64,000 nt of DNA from Fimbriiglobus ruber. Lineage in GTDB: Bacteria > Planctomycetota > Planctomycetia > Gemmatales > Gemmataceae. Positions within the stretch are counted from its first letter, which is position 1; each line of letters opens with the position of its first letter. Where the stretch lies: positions 62,001 through 126,000 of the forward strand of contig NZ_NIDE01000011.1 of assembly GCF_002197845.1 (NCBI RefSeq), written 5' to 3'. The position numbers and the translations under genes were made by a program. A model generated the notes under the pieces. That model was not told the DNA's origin. It made no database searches and worked only from the letters and a program-made list of their open reading frames with translations. Shown in pieces: positions 1 through 13,700 of this stretch.

Positions 1-2
1 GC

Positions 3-1364
3 TGGCTGTACGGCGTCGCGTACCGGGTCGCCCGCCGGATGCGCGGCCGCAAGACCCCGATTCCCCTCGACCCCGGGGCGCCCGGCGCGACCGCCGAGCC
101 GGCCCCCGACGCCGTTTCCGCCCGCGAGTTCCTCGCCGCGCTCGACGAGGAACTGCTCCGCCTGCCCGCCCGGTATCGGGCGGCCCTGGTCCACTGCTTC
201 CTCCGGGAAGAAACCCAGGACGAGGCCGCGCGCAACCTGAACGTCTCGCTCAGCACGCTCAAGCGTCGCGTAGCCGCGGGCCGGGAAATCCTTCGCTCCC
301 GGCTATCGGGCCGCGGGGTGGACCTGTCGGCGGTGTTGATTGGGGTCGGCGTGGCCGGGACCGGCGGGAGCGGCCGGGCGGGGGCGGCGGTCCTCGCGGC
401 GGTCCGCGCGGGCGCCGGGGCCGGCGAGTTCGTGTCACCAACTGTCATCAACCTGGCGGAAGGAGTGGTAAACACCATGTGGCAAACCAAATTACGAGCG
501 TGGGCGACGGGCCTGGCGATGGCGGCCGTCGCGACCGGCGGGTCCGGGTACTTCGCGTACACCGGGTTCGGCCGGGACGACCCGACCGCGGTCAAGCCGG
601 GCGGGCTGCCCGCCGCGGACGAGAAGCCGAACCCGAAACCCAAACCCGACCCCCGGGTGACCGACCCGACCAGACCGGGCGGGTTGCCGGCGGCCGAGAA
701 GTGGGCGGCCGATTTGACAACCACAGCCGACACGCACCAGTTGCGGCTGGAGAAACTCAAGATCGCCCACGACGCCCTGGCGCTTCAGGTCGAGATGGTG
801 AAGCGGGGCGTCGTGCCGTCCCGGTCGCGGGACATGTACGAGTGGTCCAAGCGGGTTCTGCAGGCCGAGCAAGAACTCGACCCGTCGAGCCCCAGCACGC
901 TCGCGGCGGCCCGCGATCACTTCGACCGGATGAAGACGAGCGAGGTCACGTGGGAACGGCTGGTCAAGTCGGGGGCCGTGTCGCTCGAGGAAAGCCGGGC
1001 GGCCGCCTACCAGCGCGTCGAGGCCGAGATCTGGCTGAGGGAAGCCGAGGCACGGGCCGCGCGGTCGGACGCCCGCCCCCGGGCCGCGCCGGGTGGGTAC
1101 GTCGCCTCCGTTCAGAAACGATCCGGCGACACCATGACCTTCTTCCCGGCCGCGGGCGCGGCGATCCAGAAGGGCGAGGAACTCCTTGTCGTGCGCGTCG
1201 ACGGCTCGGGAACGCGCCCGCTCGGAAAGTTGACCGTGACCGAGGTCACTTCCACCGGGGGAACGGGCAAATACGAGGCGGCCGCGAAGGGCCCGGACGT
1301 CCCTCCGGATCGGGGCGACTGGATTCTCCGCCCGGGTCAGGCGCCCGCAAAGAACGACGAGTAG
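3..1364 (+). CDS. ECF sigma factor fused to a C-terminal membrane anchor and extracytoplasmic domain (5' end outside the window)
   Basis: The frame is open to the left window edge and begins with a region-2-type stretch (WLYGVAYRVARR), so the gene starts upstream. A sigma region 4 lies at about residues 30-85 counted from the ATG at 39 (LPARYRAALVHCF, then an HTH with SLSTLKRRVAAGR). A hydrophobic segment follows at about residues 152-173, then a Pro/Lys-rich linker, a charged probably coiled-coil stretch and a small beta-rich end domain. Planctomycetes are known for ECF factors with long C-terminal extensions, in which the outside domain is thought to act as a built-in sensor or anti-sigma module; that role is inferred here. 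An in-frame ATG at 477, preceded by AAGGAG, could start the membrane part alone. The regulon is not visible. Confidence 0.8.
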   Translation, partial: WLYGVAYRVARRMRGRKTPIPLDPGAPGATAEPAPDAVSAREFLAALDEELLRLPARYRAALVHCFLREETQDEAARNLNVSLSTLKRRVAAGREILRSRLSGRGVDLSAVLIGVGVAGTGGSGRAGAAVLAAVRAGAGAGEFVSPTVINLAEGVVNTMWQTKLRAWATGLAMAAVATGGSGYFAYTGFGRDDPTAVKPGGLPAADEKPNPKPKPDPRVTDPTRPGGLPAAEKWAADLTTTADTHQLRLEKLKIAHDALALQVEMVKRGVVPSRSRDMYEWSKRVLQAEQELDPSSPSTLAAARDHFDRMKTSEVTWERLVKSGAVSLEESRAAAYQRVEAEIWLREAEARAARSDARPRAAPGGYVASVQKRSGDTMTFFPAAGAAIQKGEELLVVRVDGSGTRPLGKLTVTEVTSTGGTGKYEAAAKGPDVPPDRGDWILRPGQAPAKNDE

Positions 1365-1557
1365 AAGTGGATTCGGGGAGACTCTCGTCAGGGAAGGGTG
1401 TCCGGTGCTGGCGGGTTCGCGTCACAAACCGTCGCTCACATCGATGACAGCCCGAGCGAACCAGTTCCCCGACCGCTCTCCCCATTCGACGCGGGAGTGA
1501 CCGGGCGGACGCCCCGGAATCGCCGCGGTCCCGTCTTTCCGGCGGTTCCGCGGGCCT

Positions 1558-1563
1558 TACAAT
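1558..1563 (+). promoter_or_regulatory. possible -10 element of the tRNA-Sec gene
   Basis: TACAAT lies 15 bases before the first base of the tRNA and differs from the TATAAT consensus at one position. No convincing -35 box is present at the usual distance, so this is only a candidate. Confidence 0.3.
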
Positions 1564-1578
1564 GCGTGGGCTCGATTC

Positions 1579-1673
1579 GGGGGTGTTTGCACGGCTGGTG
1601 CCGGCCCTGGTCTTCAAAACCTGTGGGGGGTGTGAACAACGCCCCCAGTCGGTTCGATTCCGATACACTCCCG
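1579..1673 (+). tRNA. selC: selenocysteine tRNA, anticodon TCA
   Basis: The sequence folds as a bacterial tRNA-Sec. The acceptor stem has 8 bp (1579-1586 with 1665-1672, one G-T wobble) and the T stem has 5 bp (1648-1652 with 1660-1664) around loop TTCGATT, giving the 8+5 arrangement of bacterial tRNA-Sec. The anticodon loop is CTTCAAA (1612-1618) with anticodon TCA at 1614-1616, the same loop as in E. coli selC. The D arm has a long stem with a TGGT loop (1596-1599) and one bulged A. A long variable arm has a 6-bp G/C stem (1624-1629 with 1642-1647). The discriminator base is G1673, as needed for SerRS, and CCA is not encoded. The anticodon stem contains one T-T mismatch (1608/1622). The gene implies SelA, SelB and SelD elsewhere in the genome; none is in this window. 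Confidence 0.85.
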
Positions 1674-1683
1674 CTCGGACTCC

Positions 1684-1764
1684 GGCAGGGAATCGCACGG
1701 AGTCGCAGAAACTGGCAGTACATCTTTCTGACCAAGGTTTTGCGATTCCGTGCGATTCCTTGCC
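1684..1764. repeat. long imperfect inverted repeat downstream of the tRNA-Sec gene
   Basis: Arms of about 28 bases at 1684-1711 and 1736-1764 pair with only three G/A differences and one extra base, around a 24-base loop. Each arm carries the motif GAATCGCACGGA or its complement. There is no T tract, so it is not a textbook terminator. It could end tRNA transcription, be a relic of a mobile element, or be a folded RNA. Confidence 0.6.
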
Positions 1765-1994
1765 ATCCAACCCGACTTAACATGTTGCCGGGTTGACCTG
1801 AGCAAGATCATTACTGATTTGATGTTCACATCGCAGAATACGATAGACCGAACTATGGCCCCCCTTCAGATAATGTGTCGGTGGTTTCTCCTTGGGAGGC
1901 TTCTTAGCAGTTGCCTTGCGCCATCACTTGTACAGGCTCAACCCCGCGGACTTCGTCTCGACTTTTGGCCGCAAATCCTGTCTTTTCGTTGGCC

Positions 1995-3446
1995 ATGACC
2001 CGGCCGCCTTCGATCCCCGAACCGTTGTGGCAATTGGCCCCCGAGGCCGTCCAGGAGATCCTGGCCGCGCAGGCGCAGACGACCACCACCCAGGCCGAGA
2101 AGATCACCCACCTCGAAACCGTGGTCGCCCACTCCTGGCCCGGATAGCGGACCTCGAGGCCCAACTCCGGCTGAACTCGACGAACTCGTCGAAGCCCCCT
2201 CGCCCGATCCGCCGTCCGTCAAACCGGCCCCGCCCAAGCCGCCGTCCGGTCGGAAACGCGGCGGGCAACCCGGCCACCCGCATCATCCCCGAACCATCCT
2301 GCCCCCCGATCCGGTCATCGACCACAAGCCGTCGCAGTGCCACCGATGTCAGCACCCACTGACCGGAGACGACCCCGACCCGCCCATCGATCCGGTGGTC
2401 GACCTCCCGCCCGTTCTCCGGCACGTCACCCACCACCGCCGGCACACCCTCACCTGCCCCCACGGCCAGGCCGCCACCACGGCCGCCCCGGTCCCCGACG
2501 CGGCCACCGGGTACGGTCCCCGGGTCCAGGCCGTGGCCGCGTACCTGTCGGCCGCCGGGCGCCTGGGCAAGCGGGGCGTCCGCCAGTTCTTCGACGACGT
2601 CTGCGACATCCCGATCAGCCTGGGGACGGTCAGCCACCTGGAACACCAGACCAGCCAAGCCCTCGACGCCCGGTCCACACGGCCGCCCTCGCGCACACCC
2701 GCGGGCACGACGCGAACGTCGACGAGACCGGGTGGACGGAGGCCGCGAAGAAGGCCGGGCTGTGGGTGGCCGTGACCACCCTCGTGACCGCGTTCGTGAT
2801 CACCCGGCACCGCGACCGGGCGTCGTTCGACGCCCTCCGGGACGGGGCCACGACCATCCACACGACCGATCGGTATTCCGTGTCCGACCACCTCGACCCC
2901 GGCCGACGCCAGGTGTGCTGGGCGCACCTGGCCCGGGACTTCCAGGCCAGGATCGACCGGACGAACGCCGGGCCGACCATCGGCGAGGAATTGTTGGCCC
3001 ACGCCCATATCTTGTTCGCGCACTGGGAACGCGTCCGCGACGGGACGATCACCCGCGGAACATTCCGGCGGAACTACCTTCCGGGGCTGCGGGACGAGGT
3101 CCACGCTCGGCTCGCTCGCTGCCGCACCTGCGGGTGCCCGAAGACGGCGGCCGTGTGCGCCGACCTGTGCGCCACCGCGGACGCGCTGTGGACGTTCGCC
3201 CGCCGGGCCGGGATCGAGCCGACGAACAACGCGGCCGAACGGGAACTCCGTCACGCGGCGTGCTGGCGGAAGACCAGTTACGGGACCGACAGTGCCCGCG
3301 GCAGCCGGTACGTCGAGCGGATCTTGACGGTGATCGCCAGTTGCCGACGGCAGGGGCGGAACATTCTGGCGCTCCTGACGGCCGCCGTGACCGCCGACCG
3401 GAATGGCATCGAACGACCCTCACTCGTCCCCAGCGTCGCGGTTTGA
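1995..3446 (+). pseudogene. IS66 family transposase (TnpC type), broken by several frameshifts
   Basis: The transposase can be read only by moving through all three frames. The start (ATG 1995, ending at a stop near 2147) and the later parts show the IS66 order. First comes an N-terminal coiled coil (RIADLEAQLRLNS, then SSKPP). Next is a zinc-finger-like region (CHRCQHPLTG) and TCPHG. Then come GYGPRVQAVAAYLSAAGRL and IPISLGTVS, the DDE core with VDETGW near 2717-2737, the WAHLARDF segment, and TNNAAERELR near 3220-3250. At least three frame changes are needed (about 2140, about 2330 and about 2680), so the gene is dead. It matches the TnpC-type transposase only; the small accessory ORFs of classical IS66 elements are absent. 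The end of the last frame is at 3446. Confidence 0.8.
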
Positions 3447-3538
3447 CCGGCAACACCGCCCGTGGGAGCCCGTCACGAAATACCCTTAAAATTCAGGCGT
3501 AGATCGCGCGAGCCGGTGCCCGTGAGCGGATACGTTAC
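1995..3538 (+). mobile_element. remnant of an IS66-type element, right end recognisable
   Basis: Downstream of the transposase the sequence closes at 3538. Read from the outside on the minus strand, the end begins GTAACGTATCCGCTC, matching the GTAA start usual for IS66 ends. No matching left end was found between 1790 and 1995, so the left side is probably truncated or diverged and the element start given is only the start of the transposase. Confidence 0.5.
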
Positions 3539-3549
3539 GGGGGGGGCAT

Positions 3550-6918
<3,369 letters not shown>

Positions 6919-6936
6919 GCCCTTTCCTTTCGCGGG

Positions 6937-7500
6937 CTAACCGAGCCGTTTCATCAGCCACGCCCGGATGTAGCGCCAGTGCCGGTCCAGCGTGCGCTCG
7001 GCCATACCGAGAACCGCAGCCGTCTCGTCCATCGTCATACCGGCGAAATAGCGCAACAAGACGATCTGGGCCGCTTGGGGGTCCCGCTGCTCGAGTTCCT
7101 CAAGCGCCTCGTGGACCGCAAGCACATCGTCTGTCGGTGGTTCCAGGACGGCGCAGGCGTCGTCCAGCTCCAGCCGGCGTCGGTCGCCGCCCTGCTTGGG
7201 TCCGGCCTTGCGGCGGGCCTGTTCAACTAGGATTTCGCGCATGGCCCGCGCGGCGGCGAAGAAGAAGTGCCGCCGGCCTTCCCAGGTCATCTGGTTGTCG
7301 CCGGCGACCCGCAGAAAAGCCTCGTGGACCAGCGCCGTTGCCGTCAGCGTTTGCCCCGGCGCCTCCCGCGCCAGCCTGGCCCGAGCGAGTTCGCGCAGCT
7401 CCGCGTAAACCAGCGGTAAGAGGTCCGCGGCCGCCTGGCGGTCCCCCCCTTGTGCCGCCTGGAGGACCGCGGCAATCTGAGCGTCACCCGGGACGGACAT
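6937..7500 (-). CDS. ECF sigma-70 family RNA polymerase sigma factor
   Basis: Protein of 187 aa. Region 2 covers about residues 15-95 (LLPLVYAELRELARARL, TLTATALVHEAFLRV and HFFFAAARAMREILVEQAR). Region 4 covers about 120-185 with an HTH (MTMDETAAVLGMAERTLDRHWRYIRAWL). This is the planctomycete-enriched ECF type that lacks its own anti-sigma gene and is usually paired with a kinase. I chose the Met at 7500 (MSVPGD) because the 12 residues before it do not look like sigma sequence; an upstream start at 7536 is possible. The partner kinase follows after 18 bases. It is divergent from giant gene 1 (start 7738), which makes that gene a candidate target. Confidence 0.9.
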   Translation of the reverse strand: MSVPGDAQIAAVLQAAQGGDRQAAADLLPLVYAELRELARARLAREAPGQTLTATALVHEAFLRVAGDNQMTWEGRRHFFFAAARAMREILVEQARRKAGPKQGGDRRRLELDDACAVLEPPTDDVLAVHEALEELEQRDPQAAQIVLLRYFAGMTMDETAAVLGMAERTLDRHWRYIRAWLMKRLG

Positions 7501-7737
7501 CGCTGGCCCAGAACGTAAGACCCGTCGCATAAGCACGTTGCAATTCTAGTTCCGTAGAGGCGGCACGCAAGCCCGAGCCTGACCGCGCCGGAATACGGGA
7601 AAAAATTGGCGCCGGTTTCCACCCGTTCTCGCCTTAAGGCGATGACGGACTGACGAGGCGATGAACTGTCGGCGAAAAAACCGGGCTGCAATGTGGTGCC
7701 ATCCGCATTCTCCCCGAAGGCGAGTAGGGGCCCTCTC
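7501..7737. promoter_or_regulatory. divergent intergenic region with a perfect 14-bp palindrome
   Basis: This 237-base gap separates the ECF operon from giant gene 1, so it must hold both promoters. TCGCCTTAAGGCGA at 7629-7642 is a perfect palindrome and could be an operator or a small hairpin. AGGGG at 7727-7731 lies a few bases before the ATG at 7738 and is the probable ribosome binding site of the giant gene. No clear -35/-10 pair is visible, which is usual for ECF-driven promoters of unknown consensus. Confidence 0.35.
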
Positions 7738-10700
7738 ATGTGGTTGAAAGTGTGGTGGCGGCGATGGTTCGGGCGAACTTCTCGACAACACCGGCGTCAG
7801 CCCCTGCGCCAAGCCCGGACCGCTTTGTCGATCAACTCTCTGGAAGACCGCGCGGTGCCGAGTGTAGTCGCGGTCACCACCTCTGACCTGATCAACGACA
7901 TCATCGCGGCCAACAACGGCACCGGCCCGACCACGATCCAGCTGCAAGCCGCGGACGCGACCAACGGCTTCGATTTCACGTCGGCGTACCCGTCCTCGAA
8001 CGACGCCTTGCCGCAAATCACCGCCAGCATCACCATCACCGGCACGTCCGGGTTCGACAACACGATTCAGCGCAGCACGGCTTCCGGGACGCCGGCGTTT
8101 CGCCTGTTCGAGGTGGCCGGGGGCGGCTCGCTGACCCTTCAGAACCTGACGCTGACGGGCGGCCTGGCGCAAGGCACCGGCACGACAGCGGAAGGCGGGG
8201 CCGTCTATAGCACGGGGACGTTAAACCTCACCGGCGTGGCGGTCCAGAGCAACCAGGCCAAGGGCACCTCCGGCGCGAACGCCGCGGGCGGCGGCCTGTA
8301 CGTGGCCGGAGGCGCCCTTACGCTAACCGGCGACACCCTCCAAAACAACCAGGCATTGGGCGCCATTGGCATCCGCGGCGGCGCCGGCAGCGCCATGGGC
8401 ACTGCCGGCGGCGGCGGAGAGGGCGGCGGCTTGTTCGTGGCCGCGGGCACGGTCTCGTTGAGCAACGACACCCTCGAAGGGAATCAGGCTGTCGGCGGCA
8501 GCGGCGGCTACGGCGCCCCCGGCGGCGCGGGGGCGGGCGGCGGACTGTACATGGCCGGGGGCACCGTCACGCTGAGCAACGACACCGCCAAAAGCAACAA
8601 GGCGTTGGGCGCCAACGGCCTGAGTAACCCCGGCAGCATCATCGGTGCCGTCGGCGGCGCCGCGGCTTACGGGGGTGGATTGTACGTCGCCGCGGGCACG
8701 CTCACGCTGAGCGGTGATACCCTCGAAAGTAATCAGGCCGCCGGCGGCAACGGCGGTTTTAGCGCCCGACATCACCCGATTGCTGGATTCGTCTATGGCG
8801 GCGGCGCTGGCGGTGCGGGAGCAGGCGGTGCGTTGTACCTGGCGGGGGGCGCCATCGCGCTGAGCAACAACACCATTGAGAGCAATCAGGCCACCGGCGG
8901 CGGCGGTGGCGGCAATAAGAACAGTATCGGCGGTACCGGCGGCGAGGGTTCCGGCGGCGGATTGTGCGTGGCGGCAGGTACGGTTAATCTCAACGGCGGC
9001 GACGTCTTCAGCGGCAACAAGGCCTCGGGCGGTAACGGCGGTGTAGGCTCGCAGTTTAAGACCGTTCACAACGGCAGTAGCAATTTCTTTGCCGGCAGCG
9101 GCGGCAACGGCGGCGCGGGCGCGGGTGGAGGCCTCTACGTGGGCGGAGGCACCGTCACGCTGAACGACGAGAGCCTCCAAAGTAATCAGGCCGTGGGCGG
9201 CACGGGCGGCGCTGTCGTCACCAATCTTGGCGGCTTGAACACGAACGGGAGCGGCGGCGCGGGTTCGGGAGGAGGCCTTTACGTAGGCGGAGGCACTGTC
9301 ACACTGAACAACGATACCCTCCAAAGCAATCAGGGCGTGGGCGGCAACCCCGGTGCCAGCTATCGTGGGGGGATCGGTGGCGTCGCTACGGGCGGCGGAT
9401 TGTACATATCGTCAGGCGTCACCGTCGGAGGCACCGGCACCACCGTCGACAACAACACGGTGACCCCGGGCGTGAACGACGGCACGGCCAGGCTCGCGGA
9501 CGTCGGAGCCAATAACCCGGGCCTCGGCACCTGGTCGCAAGACTTTATCTATCAGTCCGTGGCAAGCACTCTCACCGACCTGTACGTCGACATCGTGATC
9601 GCCAATCTCAATTCCGGGCCGTACACGATCACCCTGGCCCCGGGGACCACCTTTGATCTCACCGTGCCGGACAATTCCACCGACAGCACTAACGGCCTGC
9701 CGGTCATCACGGGCGACCTCACCATCGTCGGCAACGGCGACACCATCGAGCGGACGACGGGCTCGGCCGCATTTCGCCTGTTCGACGTCGCCGGCGGCGG
9801 CTCGTTGACCCTCGATAGCCTGACGCTGTCGGGCGGTCTGGCGCAAGGCGCAGGTCCGGCGGCGATCGGCGGCGCCATCTCCAGCGCGGGGGCGTTGACC
9901 CTCGGCGGCGTGACCGTCCAGGGCAACGTGGCCCAGGGGGTCGCGGGTGGAAATGCCTCCGGAGGCGGGCTTGGCGTGGTCGGAGGCAGCGCCACGCTGA
10001 CCAACGTCACCCTCAGTGGCAATAAAGTCGTGGGCGGCAAGGGCGGCAGCGGGTCAGGCGGCGGCGCGGGCGCGGGCGGCGGCTTGTTCGTCGGCGGAGG
10101 CACGGTCGCACTGAGCAACGATACTATCAACAACAATGTCGCCCAGGGCGGCGGCGGCGGCGCCGGTGGCGCCATCGTCCGTGTGGCGCAAATCGGCGGG
10201 ACCGGCGGCGTGGGCGCGGGCGGCGGCTTGGAGGTCGCGGCAGGGACTGTCACGCTGAGCAACGACGGCATCAACAACAATGAGGCCCTGGGCGGTGCCG
10301 GGGGCACGGGCGGAACCGCCTATCTCTACCTGGTGGGCGGCGCCGGCGGGACCGGCGGCGCGGGTTTCGGAGGCGGCTTGTACGTGGCGGGCGGCAGCGT
10401 CTCTCTCGCCAGCGAAACCCTCAACACGAATGCAGCCAAGGGCGGCAACGGCGGTAACGCCATAACCGGTGCAACCAGCTACGGCAACGGCGGCAACGGT
10501 GGCAACGGTGGTGATGCCGCGGGCGGTGGCTTGTACGTCTCGGCGGGCGTCACCGTCCCGGGCGACAGCCCCACGACCATTGCCGGTAACGCGGTAACGG
10601 CAGGCGCGGGAGGCGGCGGGGGCATTCGGTCGAAAGGGACCAACGGCTCGAACGGCCCCGCCGGAACGACCTCCTTGATCGACATTGCCGCCAATAGCAC

Positions 10701-13700
10701 CGGCCTGGGGTATTACCTCTTGCCCGGGGGAAGCGCGACCGTCATCACGTCGTCGATGAGCCAACCGGTCTACGGTCAGAGCGTGACGCTCACGGCCGAC
10801 GTCGTCGGCCTGGGCGCGCCGACCGGGACCGTCACCTTCTACGACGGCGGCACCCCCCTCGTCCAAGTCACACTCGACGCGTCCGGCGTGGCCACCCTGA
10901 CCACCAATGCGTTCTCCGCCGGCCCGAATGACATCACCGCCGTCTATTCGGGCGACGGCAATTTCACCGGCAGTACGTCGACCGCCCTGACCCTGCCGGT
11001 GTACCCGGCCGCCACGACGACCTCCGTCGGCTCGTCGCTCGACCCGTCGGCGCTCGGTCAGCCGGTGACGTTCACGGCGACGGTGACGGCCGGCTCCCCG
11101 TCGACGGCCACGGTCGCGACCGGCTCGGTGCAGTTCCAGATCGACGGCGTGGATTTCGGCAGTCCGGTGAGTGTCAATAGCAGCGGTGTGGCCGTGAGCA
11201 TGCCCGCGGACGGCACACAGTTGCCGGTGGGCCCCCACACGATCACCGCCGTTTACAGTGGTGCGGGGAACTTTCTCAGCAGCAGTAACGTCGGCTACCC
11301 GGCGAGCGTGTCGGCCGATTCCCCCAGCGCATACTACCCGCTGAATGACCCTTTCGGGACGACGGCGCAGGATGTTTCCGGGAACGGCCTCGACGGAACC
11401 TATACCGGCGGGATCACGGTCGGCCTGCCCGGGCCGGTCGAGGGGGCGACGGCCGTCCAACTCGACGGCAGCACGGGCTCGATCAGTTTGCCCGCGGCGC
11501 CCTTCGGCAATTACCCGAACATTAATAACAGCACAAGCGACTCCACGACCAACTATCCGCTGACGTTCGAGATCTGGTTCAAGGCCGCACCAGGGAGCCC
11601 CGGGGGCGTGATCCTCGGCCAGACCGGCAGCGGTGAATACATCCCGGCCGTCATGCTGGGGACGGACGGCAAGATTCGCACGTCGCTGTTCTGGCTGGGT
11701 AGCAATTCGGACGCTATCACGTCGTCGACCACTTACAACGACGGCAACTGGCACCTGCTGGACACGACTTACGACGGCGGAACCCAATCGCTCTACATCG
11801 ACGGCGTGCTAATCGGGACGCAAAGCTTCCCGGAGTTGTACTACAGCCCCTCCTACAGCTATACGCTGGGGGCGGGTTACACGGCCGGCTGGGCGGGTGG
11901 CAACGGGGGCAACTTCTACTACAACGGCGAACTCGCCCAGGCTGCCATCTACCCGACGGCACTGTCTGCCGCCCAGATCGCGGCACACGCCCAGGCTGCC
12001 GACACCGGCGACCTGGCCCAGCTGGTGAGCAGCCCGACGACCACCGTAGCGGGTTCGTCGGTCAGCAGCTCGACATACGGCCAGCCGGTGACGTTGACGG
12101 CTACCGTTTCGGCGACCTTGCCGGGCGCGGGCACGCCGGACAGCACGGTGACGTTCCTGGACGCGGGCACGATTCTGGGCACGGTCAACTTGTCGGGCGG
12201 CACCGCCAGCCTGACGACTTCGGCCCTGCCAGCTGGCGATCATACAATCACGGTATCTTACGCGGGCGACGGCCTGTTCGACCCCAGCACGTCGGCGGCG
12301 ATCACGGTCACGGTCGACCAGGCGGACACCACGACGACGATTACGGCCGCCACGCCGAATCCTTCGGTATTCGGCCAGTCCGTCACCTTCACCGAGACCG
12401 TCGCCCCGCCGTTCTCGGGGACTGCAACGGGTACGGTGACCTTCCAGGACGGGACCGCGCCCCTGGGTACGGTGAGCCTGAGCGACGGCGTCGCGACATT
12501 TACCACCAGCGAACTACCCATCGGCACCGACGAGATCACGGCGAGCTACAACGGAGACGGCAACTTCATCGTCAGCACGTCGGCGGCGGCCGCGCAGTCC
12601 GTCCTCCCCGCCACCACGACCACCCTGAATTCCTCGGCCAATCCGCTGACGTTCGGCCAATCCACCACGTTCACGGCAACAGTGACCACCGACGCGCCGT
12701 CAACGGCCACGGTTAATGCCGGGACGGTCCAGTTCCTGATCGATGGCGTTGATTTCGGCACACCGGTGAGCGTCAACGGCAGCGGCGTCGCCGTCAGCAG
12801 TCCCACTGCGGGCACGCAGTTTTCCCCGGGCGCCCATACGATCTCCGCCGTGTACAGCGGCGGCTCGACCTTCGGCGGGAGCGTCAGCGGCGATTTGATT
12901 CAGAGCGTGATCGCGACGACGAACACCGCACTGAGTTCGTCGGTCGATCCCTCGGTGGCCGGTGAGTCCGTGACCTTCACGGCAACTGTCTCCGCGCCGG
13001 CGGGCGCGGGCACCCCGGACGGCACGGTGACGTTCCTGGACGCGGGCGTGAGTTTGGGCACGGCCAGCCTGTCAAACGGCACGGCCACCCTGACGACCGC
13101 GCTGCTGGCGACCGGCAGCCACACGATCACGGCGTCCTACGCCGGCGATAGCGAATACGTTGCCAGTACGTCGACGGCGATCACGCAAACCGTCGACCAG
13201 TTGACCATCGTCCCGGGTACAGTCGTCGCGACCACCACCGCCCAGCTGATCGCCGACATCAACGCGGCCAATGCCGGCACCGGCCCGAGTACGATCCAGC
13301 TGGAAGCCGCCGACGCGGCCAACGGCTTCGAGTTCACGTCGGTGTATCCGTCCACCACCGACGCCCTGCCGCCGATCACGGACGCCGTCATCATCGAAGG
13401 CACTCCCGGTTTCGACAACACCATTCAGCGCGACACGGCTTCGGGAACACCGGCGTTCCGCCTGTTCGAGGTGGCCGCCGGCGGCTCGTTGACTCTTCAG
13501 AATTTGACGCTGTCGGGCGGCCTGGCCCGGGGCACGGGCGCGGCGGCGGATGGCGGCGCCATCTACAGTGCAGGACCGTTGACGCTCGGCGGCGTGACCG
13601 TGGAGAACAACAGCGCGGAGGGCAGCACCGGCACGAACGGAATCAACGGAGCCGGCGGTAACGGCGCGGCCGCTTACGGCGGGGGGGTGTACGTGGCCGG

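Noticed and set aside
1398-1796. Short frames across the tRNA-Sec gene and its hairpin
   Set aside because: They overlap a structured RNA gene, are in conflict with each other, and show no protein motif.
10054-11787. Long antisense frame inside giant gene 1
   Set aside because: Low-complexity Arg/Gly-rich translation, no domain, no ribosome binding site. It is explained by the GC-rich third positions of the giant gene.
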